Of a stretch of DNA of 64,000 bases, positions 41,310 to 49,546 are shown piece after piece. Numbering within the stretch: the stretch's first letter is position 1; each line of letters starts with the position of its first letter. The stretch spans positions 2,907,900 to 2,971,899 of the forward strand of contig NZ_JABFAP010000001.1 of the NCBI RefSeq assembly GCF_017168255.1. The letters run 5' to 3'. This DNA is from Agrococcus sp. KRD186 (GTDB lineage Bacteria > Actinomycetota > Actinomycetes > Actinomycetales > Microbacteriaceae). The translations under genes were made by a program, and so were the position numbers. The notes beneath the pieces are model-generated. The model ran no database searches and had not been told where the DNA came from. It saw nothing but the letters and a program-made list of their open reading frames with translations.

Positions 41310-42152
41310 TCAATGCACCAGCAGCTCGCGCAGGCTGATCGGCCTGCTGCCGGTGAGCAGCTCGACGTCGCCGCTGACGCGCGCGAACCGGCCCTCGGCG
41401 ATGGCGGTGTAGGTCGTGATCCAGCCCTCGATCTGCCACCCGGGCGCGTTGAAGTGCGCGCGCGAGCGACGGGCCTCCTCGACCGTCTCGTCGAGGTAGC
41501 GGATGCGTCGTCCTGCGGCCGCCGACAGGGTCTCGACGATCTCGGCGAACGAGAGCGCCTCCGGCCCGGTCATGTCGTAGATGCGGCCCGCGTGCGCTGC
41601 CGGGTCGCGCAGCACGGCGGCCGCGGAGCGTGCGACGTCGAGCTTGGCGACCGCCGCGACCCGCCCCTGGCCCGCGGGCGCCCGGAGGAGGCCGTCGGCA
41701 TCCGGCAGCAGCGCCAGGAAGTCGAGGTAGAAGCTGTCGCGCAGCATCGTCCAGGCCATGCCGCTGGCGCGGATCGCCTCCTCGGTCGCGAAGTGGTCGC
41801 GGGCGTAGGTGAAGACAGCATCGGTGGCCGCCGTCTGGAAGGAGGTGTAGACGATGTGCTCGACACCCGCCGCGGCCGCCGCCGCCACGAAGTCGAGCTG
41901 CTGCTGCAGCCACCCCTCCTCCTCGCCGGCCGAGACCATCAGCAGCGTCGACACGCCTTCGAGCGCAGCCTGATCGCGGTCGCCGTACGAGCTCTGCATG
42001 ACGACCGCGTCGGGCAGCTGGGGCGCACGCTCGGGCGCGCGGGCCAGCAGGCGCAGGGGAGTGCCGCCTCGTGCGAGCTCCTCCGAGGTGAGCCGCCCGA
42101 CCGCTCCGGTGGCGCCAGTGATCGCCAATGCGGGTGCGTCAGTCATGCTCAT
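41310..42152 (-). CDS. NmrA-like NAD(P)-binding protein
   Basis: A 280-residue atypical SDR of the NmrA/quinone-oxidoreductase-2 group: Rossmann motif ITGATGAVGRLTSEEL near the N-terminus, VMQSSYGDRDQAALEGVSTLLMVSAG, HIVYTSFQTAATDAVFTYARDHFATE and RIYDMTGPEALSFAEIVETLS. ATG 42152 follows GGAAGG. It starts 34 nt from the tRNA-Leu end, convergent. Role (quinone reductase or redox sensor) cannot be settled from sequence. Confidence 0.82.
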   Translation of the reverse strand: MSMTDAPALAITGATGAVGRLTSEELARGGTPLRLLARAPERAPQLPDAVVMQSSYGDRDQAALEGVSTLLMVSAGEEEGWLQQQLDFVAAAAAAGVEHIVYTSFQTAATDAVFTYARDHFATEEAIRASGMAWTMLRDSFYLDFLALLPDADGLLRAPAGQGRVAAVAKLDVARSAAAVLRDPAAHAGRIYDMTGPEALSFAEIVETLSAAAGRRIRYLDETVEEARRSRAHFNAPGWQIEGWITTYTAIAEGRFARVSGDVELLTGSRPISLRELLVH

Positions 42153-42306
42153 CGGGCCTTCCGGTTCAGTGCTGGCGAGGCGCGCCAAGGAGCGAGCGTA
42201 CGCGCCCGTCCGGCGCGCGCCCCGCGCACTCGGCCCGCTTCAGCCAACGCTGGGGGAGTGCTCGGCGGGTGGCGCTCAGCCAGCGGCGCATCGGTAGGCT
42301 CGCGGC

Positions 42307-43239
42307 ATGCGACCGCCCACCGGAGAGCAGTTCATCATCGCCCGCAGCGTCGACGGCCGGCAGCTGCGCGCCGTCGTGACGGAGGTCGCGGCGGGGCTGC
42401 GCGAGCTGGTCTTCGACGGCGTCGACCTGGTCGAGCCGTTCCCCGAGCACGCCCGCCCCGCGAAGGCGCAGGGCATCGTGCTCGCCCCCTGGGGCGGCCG
42501 AGTCGCCGGCGGCGACTGGCGGCACGAGGGCACGACGCAGCAGCTCGCCATCACCGAGCGCGACAAGGGCAACGCCAGCCACGGCCTGCTGCGCTTCGCG
42601 CCCTACCGGCTGCTCGAGCACACCGAGTCGAAGGTGGTGCTGGCGGCGACCATCCATCCGCAGACCGGCTGGCCGTTCCTGCTCGACACCACGATCGCGT
42701 ACGAGCTCACCGACGACGGCCTGCTGGTGACGCACGAGGCGACCAACGTCGGCACCGAGCGCGCGCCGTGGGCGTGCGGCGCGCATCCGTACCTCGCCGT
42801 CGGCGACACCGCACCGGGCGAGCTGACGCTCACGGTGCCCGCCGCCCGGGTGTTCAACGCGGAGGGGCTCATCCCCACCGAGGAGACCCTGGTGGATGCG
42901 ATGGATGCGTCGGCGCCCGACCTGCGCGGCGGCCGCCGCCTGGCGGAGCTCGACATCGACGCGAACTATGCGGGGCTGGAGTTCGTCGGCGGGGTGGCCA
43001 CCTCGTCGCTCCTCGACGCGGGTGGCCGCGGGGCGGAGCTGTGGCAGGACTCGGCCTACCCCTTCGCGGTGGTCTTCACCCCCAGCAGCTTCCCGGCCGC
43101 GGCAGGCCCGAAGCACGCGGCGGCGGTCGAGCCGATGAGCGCGCCCGCGAACGCGCTCAACAGCGGCACGGGCCTCGTCTGGCTCGAGCCGGGCGAGCGC
43201 TGGATCGGCCACTGGGGCATCGAGCCCGTCGGCTTCTGA
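42307..43239 (+). CDS. Aldose 1-epimerase family protein
   Basis: A 310-residue galactose-mutarotase-fold enzyme: LAPWGGRVAGGDWRHEG, catalytic His in ASHGLLRFAPYRL, second His in WACGAHPYLAVGD, and PSSFPAAAGPKHAAAVEPMSAPANALN with the catalytic Glu. Converts alpha and beta anomers of hexoses; the exact sugar is unknown. TAGGCT at 42295-42300, 6 nt before ATG, points to a leaderless transcript. Confidence 0.87.
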   Translation: MRPPTGEQFIIARSVDGRQLRAVVTEVAAGLRELVFDGVDLVEPFPEHARPAKAQGIVLAPWGGRVAGGDWRHEGTTQQLAITERDKGNASHGLLRFAPYRLLEHTESKVVLAATIHPQTGWPFLLDTTIAYELTDDGLLVTHEATNVGTERAPWACGAHPYLAVGDTAPGELTLTVPAARVFNAEGLIPTEETLVDAMDASAPDLRGGRRLAELDIDANYAGLEFVGGVATSSLLDAGGRGAELWQDSAYPFAVVFTPSSFPAAAGPKHAAAVEPMSAPANALNSGTGLVWLEPGERWIGHWGIEPVGF

Positions 43240-43275
43240 CCGGCGCGTCCTGGCCGGCGCGACGCCACCGCCGCG

Positions 43276-46047
43276 CTACTGCGCCACCTCGAAGACCCCC
43301 TGCGCCCCCCGATCCGCGTCGATCATCACGTGGCTCAGGAACGGGTAGTGGCCCGCCTCCGGGAAGACGAGCTCGACGAAGCCGCCCTGCGCCGGCTGCA
43401 GGGCGAGCGCCTGCGCGCCGCCGTCGCCGCCCTCGCGCGCGTCGAGCAGGTAGTCGCCCTCGGCCCAGGTGGTGTCGAACTGCCCGCCCACGACGTGGAA
43501 GCTCGACGGCCGGGCGACTCCGGCATCCAGCAGCCACACCCGCACGCGCTCGCCGACCCGGGCGGCCAGCGGTGCGTGCTCGTACTGGCGGGCGTAGCCG
43601 TTGAACGCCACGATGTCGGGCTGGCCGGTCGCCAGCTGCGCGACGTCGACCTCGCCGTCCTGCGGTCCGAGGTAGAGCTCCGACTGCACGAGCACGTAGC
43701 TGCGATCCACCTCGGGCAGGCCTTCCGGCTCGATCACGACGGCGCCGAACATGCCGTTGGCGATGTGCGCGCTCATGGGCATCGTCGCGCAGTGGTACAT
43801 CCAGATGCCGGCCCGCTCGGCGGTGAACGCGTAGGTCAGCGCCTCGCCGGGCCCGATGGTGCGCATCGGCTCGTCGGGCGCCAGCGCCCCGGCGTGGAAG
43901 TCGATCGAGTGACCGATGGTGCCGTCGTTGACGAGTGTGATCTCGAAGCGGTCGCCGACCCGGCCGTGCAGCGTCGGGCCCGGAGCGGTGCCCGGTACGG
44001 CGCCGTCGAAGGTCCACAGCGTCTGCCGCACCCCCGGCGCGACCTCGACCACCTGCTCGGTCACGGTGAGCGTCTCCCGGTGCGTGACGGGCCCGTCGGC
44101 CGGCGGCGGCAGCGGCGGCAGCGCGGCGTCGCGGGCGGTGAAGCCTGCGCCCGGTTCGGCCATCGGGTCGTAGACGGCGTCGGATGCGTCGTGGCCGTCA
44201 CCGGCAGCGGATGCGTCGCCGCCGTCACCGGCGCCGGCCGCCGAGTGATGGTGGGCCGCGTCGGGCGCCGTGGCGCCACCGGGCTCGCCGGTGACGACGA
44301 TCGCGAGCGTCATGCCCATCTGCCGGTGGCCGATCACGGAGCACCAGCCCTCGGCGCCGGCGGTCACGATGCCAGCATCGATGCTCGCGTGCTCGCCCGG
44401 TGCCAGTCGCGGTGAGCGCACGCCGGTGTCGAGCACCAGGTCGTGCTCGATCTCGGCATCCGCGTTCGTGAGCTCGATCACCAGCCGGGTGCCCGCCGGC
44501 ACCTCGATGCGGCTGGGGGTGAAGCGCATGTCGGCGGCGCTCACCTCGACGGTCTGCACGGGTGCGGATTCGGCGGTGGGCTGTGCTGCCGCCGCCGCAC
44601 CCGCCGGGGGAGCGGTGAGACCGAGGTCCTGCGGCTGCACGGCCGCCGCGATCACGACCGCGAGCACGACCGCCAGCAGCCCGGCGACGGCCTGACCGGA
44701 GCGCTGCCCGGCCGGTCGCTCGCCCTCCGGTGCGATGGGTCCGCGCCGCCGCGCGGCCGCAGGCTGCGCAGCGCCCGCGACCGAGGCGGCGCCCGCGACC
44801 GGCGCAGCGCCCGCGCCCGCGGCCTGCGCCTGCTTGGCGCGCCGCTGCGCCCGCATCGCGATCACCAGCAGCGGCAGGAACGACCCCACCGCGATCAGGT
44901 ACAGCATGGACGCGATCACCCGCATGAGGCTGCTCACCGGCAGCGCGCAGACCACCAGCGCGACGTTGGCGGTCGCGATCCGCAGCGCGCCGCCGCGATC
45001 GAGCGCCCGCGTGCCGGTGCGCACCGGCGTCGGTCCGCCGCCGAGCACCACCGGCACCAGATAGCTGAGTGCGCCGATGAGCACCTGCGCGACGAAGCCG
45101 GCTGCGGCGTACGGCACCACGGCATCCATCGCCGCTCGCACGGCGACGAAGTCGGCGCCGGTCGACCAGGCGTGGAGCGCCGTGCCGGCCAGCGCGAGCA
45201 GCGTGCCGACGCCCCAGAGCACCGCCATGCCCGCCGAGCCGGCTGCGAAGCTGCGCGGCGGCGCCGAGCGGGCGGCCCGCACCATGCCGATCGCGATGAG
45301 CACGAGCCCCGCCGCGTAGCCGAGCAGGCCGAGCGCGAGCACGCCGCTCGCGCCGAGTGCGGCACCGGCCGTCGCGACGGCCGCCGCGACGGCGAGCACG
45401 GGCAGTGCGCGAGCGGCGGAGGGCCCGGCCTGCTCGTCGGCGCGCGTGCGCAGCATCGTCGGCCAGAGCGTCACGAGCGTGCCGGTGACCGTGAGCCCGA
45501 CCCAGCCGAGCAGGTTGATGAGCGCGTGCGCGAGCACCAGCCGCTCGCGGTCGGCGCCGAAGCCGCCGGCCAGCCAGGTGCCCAGGCTCGCGCCGACGAT
45601 CAGGAACGCCGCCGCGGCCACGTAGTAGCGCACCGTGCGGCCGAAGCGGCCAGCGAGCGCCCCGCGCAGTCGGCTGACGAGACTCGCGGCATGCCAGGCG
45701 ACGGCGGCGATGAGCAGCGCGGCGCCGGCGACCGTGACCGGCCAGACGCCCAGCGGCACCCCGATGACGACGAGCGCCGCGCCGGCGTTCGACAGCGCCA
45801 GCCGCCAGGTCTGACGGGACCGGTCGCTGCTCGACTGCTTGGATCGCAGCAGCGCGAACGAGAAGTACTGGCTCCACACCAGGATGGCGTGCGTCGCGGC
45901 GCCCAGCAGCAGCACGTGCAGCATCAGCCAGCGCGGCGCAGGCAGGTCGCGGTGCGCGATCGTGACGAGCACCAGCAGCAGCAGCCACAGCACCGTCGGC
46001 AGATCGCGCAGCGGCTGGAACCCGCGTGTGGTGGAGGCGGCCCTCAT
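43276..46047 (-). CDS. Membrane-fused cupredoxin and NirK-like copper nitrite-reductase protein
   Basis: A 923-residue fusion. Residues about 15-420: 12 hydrophobic helices with His in the second and sixth (LMLHVLLLGAATHAILVWSQ, LAHALINLLGWVGLTVTG), a NnrS/heme-copper-like layout; helix 13 near 455. Residues about 500-590: cupredoxin with copper ligands H535, C569, H574 and a Met (577 or 579). Residues about 650-923: two-domain copper protein carrying every NirK/AniA residue: type-1 H713, C753, H761, M766; type-2 H718, H752, H906; catalytic D716 and H851. Copper nitrite reductase activity (nitrite to NO) is therefore likely. A His/Ala/Asp-rich linker lies near 590-630. ATG overlaps the NnrS-like stop (ATGA); last gene of a three-gene operon. 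Confidence 0.85.
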   Translation of the reverse strand: MRAASTTRGFQPLRDLPTVLWLLLLVLVTIAHRDLPAPRWLMLHVLLLGAATHAILVWSQYFSFALLRSKQSSSDRSRQTWRLALSNAGAALVVIGVPLGVWPVTVAGAALLIAAVAWHAASLVSRLRGALAGRFGRTVRYYVAAAAFLIVGASLGTWLAGGFGADRERLVLAHALINLLGWVGLTVTGTLVTLWPTMLRTRADEQAGPSAARALPVLAVAAAVATAGAALGASGVLALGLLGYAAGLVLIAIGMVRAARSAPPRSFAAGSAGMAVLWGVGTLLALAGTALHAWSTGADFVAVRAAMDAVVPYAAAGFVAQVLIGALSYLVPVVLGGGPTPVRTGTRALDRGGALRIATANVALVVCALPVSSLMRVIASMLYLIAVGSFLPLLVIAMRAQRRAKQAQAAGAGAAPVAGAASVAGAAQPAAARRRGPIAPEGERPAGQRSGQAVAGLLAVVLAVVIAAAVQPQDLGLTAPPAGAAAAAQPTAESAPVQTVEVSAADMRFTPSRIEVPAGTRLVIELTNADAEIEHDLVLDTGVRSPRLAPGEHASIDAGIVTAGAEGWCSVIGHRQMGMTLAIVVTGEPGGATAPDAAHHHSAAGAGDGGDASAAGDGHDASDAVYDPMAEPGAGFTARDAALPPLPPPADGPVTHRETLTVTEQVVEVAPGVRQTLWTFDGAVPGTAPGPTLHGRVGDRFEITLVNDGTIGHSIDFHAGALAPDEPMRTIGPGEALTYAFTAERAGIWMYHCATMPMSAHIANGMFGAVVIEPEGLPEVDRSYVLVQSELYLGPQDGEVDVAQLATGQPDIVAFNGYARQYEHAPLAARVGERVRVWLLDAGVARPSSFHVVGGQFDTTWAEGDYLLDAREGGDGGAQALALQPAQGGFVELVFPEAGHYPFLSHVMIDADRGAQGVFEVAQ

Positions 46048-47243
46048 CGCACAGCGCCCGTGTTGGTGCCGGTGCGCGCACCGGTGACGATGCCTGCACC
46101 AATGCCGATCCGGATGCCTGGGGCCGGCTCGGCTGCGGATGATGCGGCGGCCTGCGCGGGCGCCCGCGCTGCCGGGCCCGCGATCGCGCTGCCGACGGCG
46201 ACGAGCAGGAACAGCAGCACCGCCATGATGTTGAGCACGCCGCCGAGCTGCCAAGCGGCCGGCCCGCCCAGGCCATCGCCGAAGCCGATGCGCAGCACGA
46301 GCCCGGCGTGCAGCAGCAGCATCGGCGCCCACATGACGGCCCGATAGGGGAGCGGGATGCGCAGCACCGCGGGCAGGATCGTCGTGGCGTGCGCCATGAT
46401 CATCGAGATCGTGAAGCCGAGGAACACGGCGTGCAGCACGGCGTCGTACGCGGGCTGGCTGACCGGGTGGCCGAAGAGCAGCACGCCGGCTGCCACGGCG
46501 AGCCAGCCGTAGCCCGCCAGCATGCAGGCGGCCATGAAGCGCGTGACGCCGCGCGCCGCGATGGTGCGTCGTGCGACATCGTGCCGCACGAGCCATACGG
46601 TGAGCGCGGCGAGCACCCCGCCGAGGAGCCGCGCACCGGCGTCGGCGTCGATGAGCGTGACCACCAGCGCCGCCGTCGTCGCCCACGCCGCCAGCAGCAG
46701 CCGTCCGCCGGCACCCGCGCCCATCGTGATGCGGGCGAGCTCGACGCGCTCGGCGGCGATCGTCAGCACGACGAACGCGATCAGCCACGGCATCAGCCGC
46801 GTGACCGGCAGGTCGCCCAGCCAGAGGATCGCGGCGGCGCACCCGAGCGCCGCCGCCAGCAGCTGGGTGAGCAGCGCCGCGTCGCGCTGCCTGCGCCACA
46901 GCGGCAGGTACAGCGCGGTGAACGCCGCCATGCCGGCGACCAGGACCAGCTTCGCCGCCGCCAGCGGCACGGCGTCGACCACGAGCAGCACCGCGCCCGC
47001 ACCCAGCAGCGCCGGCGCCGCGAAGCCGATCCGGCGGCCCCACGCGGTCGCGCGCTCGAGGGCGATCAGCGTGCCGACGAAGCCGAGCACCAGCACCACG
47101 CCGTGCACGAGCGGCAGCCGCGCGGTGGTGACGGGCGCGGGCAGCCCGAGCAGTAGCAGCGCGGCGTCCAGCCCCGCCAGCAGCGCGAGCGCCGCCGGCA
47201 GCATCCACAGCGCGCGCAGCGGCAGCGCGCGGCGCGCGGTCAC
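46044..47243 (-). CDS. NnrS-like polytopic membrane protein
   Basis: A 399-residue protein of about 12 helices. The signature HGVVLVLGFVGTLIALERATAWG near residues 40-62 matches the NnrS family (heme/copper membrane proteins linked to nitric oxide metabolism), and later HAVFLGFTISMIMAHATTILPAVLRIPLPYR fits the same family. GTG start 47243 overlaps the regulator stop (GTGA) and the gene overlaps the NirK-like fusion, so all three are co-translated. It could equally be classed only as a membrane protein; the context favours NO or nitrite metabolism. Confidence 0.75.
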   Translation of the reverse strand: MTARRALPLRALWMLPAALALLAGLDAALLLLGLPAPVTTARLPLVHGVVLVLGFVGTLIALERATAWGRRIGFAAPALLGAGAVLLVVDAVPLAAAKLVLVAGMAAFTALYLPLWRRQRDAALLTQLLAAALGCAAAILWLGDLPVTRLMPWLIAFVVLTIAAERVELARITMGAGAGGRLLLAAWATTAALVVTLIDADAGARLLGGVLAALTVWLVRHDVARRTIAARGVTRFMAACMLAGYGWLAVAAGVLLFGHPVSQPAYDAVLHAVFLGFTISMIMAHATTILPAVLRIPLPYRAVMWAPMLLLHAGLVLRIGFGDGLGGPAAWQLGGVLNIMAVLLFLLVAVGSAIAGPAARAPAQAAASSAAEPAPGIRIGIGAGIVTGARTGTNTGAVR

Positions 47244-47908
47244 CGTGCGTCCAGCAGTCGCAGCGTGCACTCGCTCGGCCCGCTGAAGGGCTCGAGCGCC
47301 GTCGCGGTGCGCTCGGCGCCGAGCGCCTGCAGTGCGCCGTCGGCCATGCCCAGGTGCACGGCGCAGACGACCTCCGGATGCCGCGCCGCGGCCTCGAGCA
47401 GCGGGCAGCGGCGCAGCAGCACCGTCGTGCCGTCGCCCTGCGGATCGGGCGCGAAGCCCTGCTCGCGCATGAGGTCGACGACGGCTGCCCGCGCGGACGA
47501 CTCGCCGCGCGGCGCATCCTCGTCGGCCGCCCGGGCCGCCATGAGCTCGCGCCCCCATGCCCGCCCGGCCTCGCGAGCCTCGGCGACCGGATCGTCGCTG
47601 ACGCGCATCACCGTCGCGGCGAGCACGCTCGCGAGCGGCGCGTACGGCGTCGACGCCTCCGGCTCCGCCGCCTGCCACAGCCAGGCCGGGCGGCCCCGGC
47701 CGGCCGCCGGCGCCGCGCGCCTGGTGGCGAAGCCGTCACGGCGGAGCGCATCGAGGTGGCCGCGCACGGTGTTCTCGTGCAGGCCGGTGGCCAGCGCGAG
47801 CGCGGCGAGGGACACGGGCGCGTGCTGCGCCTCGAGCGTGCGCAGCAGCCGTTCGCGCGAGGCAGAGTGCAGTCGTCCGCTGATGCTGCGGCGGGAGGTA
47901 TTTTCCAC
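47240..47908 (-). CDS. Winged-helix regulator with C-terminal cysteines (putative Fe-S or NO sensor)
   Basis: A 222-residue regulator. N-terminal wHTH (residues about 10-75): RLHSASRERLLRTLEAQHAP, LAALALATGLHENTVRGHLDAL, GFATRR. The C-terminal half contains three cysteines, C168 (RRCPLLEAAARHPE), C182 (VVCAVHLGM) and C214 (SECTLR), the pattern of SufR-like proteins that hold an Fe-S cluster. GTG 47908 has TACAAT (rc of 47916-47921) 7 nt upstream: leaderless. It heads the operon with the NnrS-like and NirK-like genes and is divergent from DUF2249, so autoregulation and control of both sides are probable. Confidence 0.8.
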   Translation of the reverse strand: MENTSRRSISGRLHSASRERLLRTLEAQHAPVSLAALALATGLHENTVRGHLDALRRDGFATRRAAPAAGRGRPAWLWQAAEPEASTPYAPLASVLAATVMRVSDDPVAEAREAGRAWGRELMAARAADEDAPRGESSARAAVVDLMREQGFAPDPQGDGTTVLLRRCPLLEAAARHPEVVCAVHLGMADGALQALGAERTATALEPFSGPSECTLRLLDAR

Positions 47909-47934
47909 GGTACTTATTGTAGTAAATTCTGGGC
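47909..47934. promoter_or_regulatory. Overlapping divergent leaderless promoters
   Basis: 26-bp AT-rich gap. Plus strand: TAAATT (47923-47928) 6 nt before the DUF2249 ATG. Minus strand: TACAAT (47921-47916) 7 nt before the regulator GTG. The boxes almost touch; TACT (47911-47914) and AGTA (47921-47924) form a small dyad as a candidate regulator site. Confidence 0.65.
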
Positions 47935-48252
47935 ATGGCCGATATCCAGATCCACCGCAGCCTCGACGACGCGAACGAGGCCCCCGCCGCCGCCCACGCC
48001 TGCGCGTGCGGCGAGCACGACGACACCATGCCCGAGCTCGATGTGCAGACGATCCCGCACGCCGTGCGCCACGCCGCCATCTTCGGCGCACTCGACGCGC
48101 TGCAGCGCGGCAGCGGAATGATCATCTCGGCGACGCACGATCCCGTGCCGCTGCTGACGCAGCTCGGCCAGCGCCACCCGGATGCCTTCGAGGTCGACTA
48201 CCTCGACCGCGGCCCGGAGCGCTGGCGCATCCGGCTCGTGCGCGTCGCGTAG
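47935..48252 (+). CDS. DUF2249 domain protein
   Basis: A 105-residue soluble protein. DUF2249 core in residues about 35-105: LDVQTIPHAVRHAAIFGALDALQRGSG, ISATHDPVPLLTQL and FEVDYLDRGPERWRIRLVRV. The N-terminus has a HACACGEHDD segment that may bind metal. DUF2249 proteins commonly travel with NnrS, Hcp or NO-reductase genes, and here the gene is divergent from such an operon with shared control elements. Biochemical function unknown. Confidence 0.85.
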   Translation: MADIQIHRSLDDANEAPAAAHACACGEHDDTMPELDVQTIPHAVRHAAIFGALDALQRGSGMIISATHDPVPLLTQLGQRHPDAFEVDYLDRGPERWRIRLVRVA

Positions 48253-48448
48253 GCGACTGCCGCCACGACCGGCTGCCGCACTGGGCCAGCTCGTGTGTCA
48301 CGGGCGACTGAGCCGGGCGCGCGAGCGTGCGATCCTGCATCTCCGGCAGCCCTTCGAGGTGATCGTCGCGGCGACCGAGTGGGAGCCCGAGTGCGCCGAC
48401 GGCCATCTGGCGCAGACGACGCGGCTCGCCCGGCTCATGCGCGAGGAG
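48253..48448. other. Intergenic region with coding-like composition
   Basis: No gene is called. On the plus strand a stop-free frame across about 48295-48455 has GC-rich third positions (reads LHLRQPFEVIVAATEWEPEC) but no start with RBS and no recognised family; it may be a gene remnant or chance. Confidence 0.3.
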
Positions 48449-49141
48449 TCAGCCCTGCCGAGACTGCTGCCCGCCGACCCGAACGGCGATGCCAGCCAGC
48501 CGGAGCTCGCGCCGCTCCCGCTCGGCGCGCGCAGCCACCGGCTGACGCAGGATCGTGCGCAGCTTCGCCGGCTCCACCCGGCGGGCGTCGCTGAGGTAGA
48601 TCTCGTGGTGCCGCCCGCCCTTCTGCAGCCCCTGCGCCTCGAGCCACGCGTGCATCCGCTCGAGCACCGGGCCCTCGTCGTCGAAGGCGCCGAGGTGCAG
48701 CGTCTGCACACAGCGGCCCTCCTCGAGCGGCGCGAGCCGGATCTCGTCGAGCCGCGCGGGCGCGCCCTGCGTGCGCACCGCATCCGCCGCCTTGTCGAAG
48801 AGCGCGCGATCGATCCAGTCGGGCACCAGCATCAGCAGCGTCCAGTCCCACCGCGACTTGTCGCGGGCGACGGTGAAGGCATCCATGTCGGCCGCTGACC
48901 ACAGGCCCTCGAGCGGCATGACGACGTAGTCGCGGCCGAGCTCGCGCCTGCTGGCGAACTTCAGCGCGTAGGCGAGCGGGTAGAGCGCCTCGAGCGCCTC
49001 GCGGTAGGCGGGCGCGGTGTTCGGGTCGCCGTGCCCGTCGATCATCAGGTACTGCAGCGGCGGCACGTCCACCAGCCTGAGCTCACCGCGCTTCGCACGG
49101 TAGGCGTCGAGCTCGCGCTTGAGGTCGAGCTTGGCGGTCAT
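48449..49141 (-). CDS. GyrI-like small-molecule-binding protein
   Basis: A 230-residue protein of the GyrI-like/SOUL-related fold: LVDVPPLQYLMIDGHGDPN, YREALEALYPLAYALKF, YVVMPLEGLW, LLMLVPDWIDRALFDKAADAV and HEIYLSDARRVEPAKLRTILRQPV. These match stand-alone GyrI-like domains, which bind or hydrolyse small compounds. RBS GAGGTGA before ATG 49141. It lies beside tRNA-Lys and is convergent with DUF2249. Ligand unknown. Confidence 0.82.
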   Translation of the reverse strand: MTAKLDLKRELDAYRAKRGELRLVDVPPLQYLMIDGHGDPNTAPAYREALEALYPLAYALKFASRRELGRDYVVMPLEGLWSAADMDAFTVARDKSRWDWTLLMLVPDWIDRALFDKAADAVRTQGAPARLDEIRLAPLEEGRCVQTLHLGAFDDEGPVLERMHAWLEAQGLQKGGRHHEIYLSDARRVEPAKLRTILRQPVAARAERERRELRLAGIAVRVGGQQSRQG

Positions 49142-49157
49142 GCCGCATCACCTCGCG

Positions 49158-49230
49158 TGGGCCCGGTGGGGCTCGAACCCACGACCGACGGATTAAAAGT
49201 CCGATGCTCTACCGACTGAGCTACAGGCCC
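49158..49230 (-). tRNA. tRNA-Lys(UUU)
   Basis: 73 nt on the minus strand. Acceptor GGGCCTG pairs with CGGGCCC; anticodon stem CGGA/TCCG with loop CTTTTAA, anticodon TTT (plus-strand 49195-49197); T-arm GTGGGTTCGAGCCCCAC; discriminator A at 49158. CCA is not encoded. Confidence 0.95.
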
Positions 49231-49546
49231 GCGCATCCAGGGTAACGGCGTGCAGCAGCCGGCGGGACACGCCCGAGCCTCGCCGCCGAGGCGAAATCGT
49301 TGCCTGCTCGTCATCTTCGGCGGGGCGATGCATCTTCATATGCGCGCGCCCACGCGCGTAGCATGCCGTGCTCCCGGTATTCCGAGCGCGAACACGGTTG
49401 CGATCGATCGAGATCTCGATAGCGTCGATAGTCGTTCGCTGAGTCCCGGCTGCCGGAGCCCTGTGTGCTCGCGGCGCCTGGATGACTCGCACGCGCCGAC
49501 CGGCTCGCGCCCACTGGCACCCCCCGATCATCGACCGAGGAGATGC
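49231..49546 (+). promoter_or_regulatory. lysC-ectABC upstream region with ATCGAGATCTCGAT palindrome
   Basis: 316 bp without a gene. It holds a perfect 14-bp palindrome ATCGAGATCTCGAT (49407-49420) embedded in a run of CGAT repeats, next to TTGCGA (49398-49403) as a -35 candidate. This is a plausible operator for an osmotic or EctR-type regulator. No terminator or riboswitch motif was found. Confidence 0.4.

Noticed and set aside
44443..46347. 634-codon open frame opposite the copper fusion gene
   Set aside because: Runs against the residue-level NirK and membrane evidence; Arg/His/Gln-rich shadow.
49231..49546. Lysine riboswitch (L-box) before lysC
   Set aside because: No L-box core or five-way junction could be found; only a palindrome is seen.
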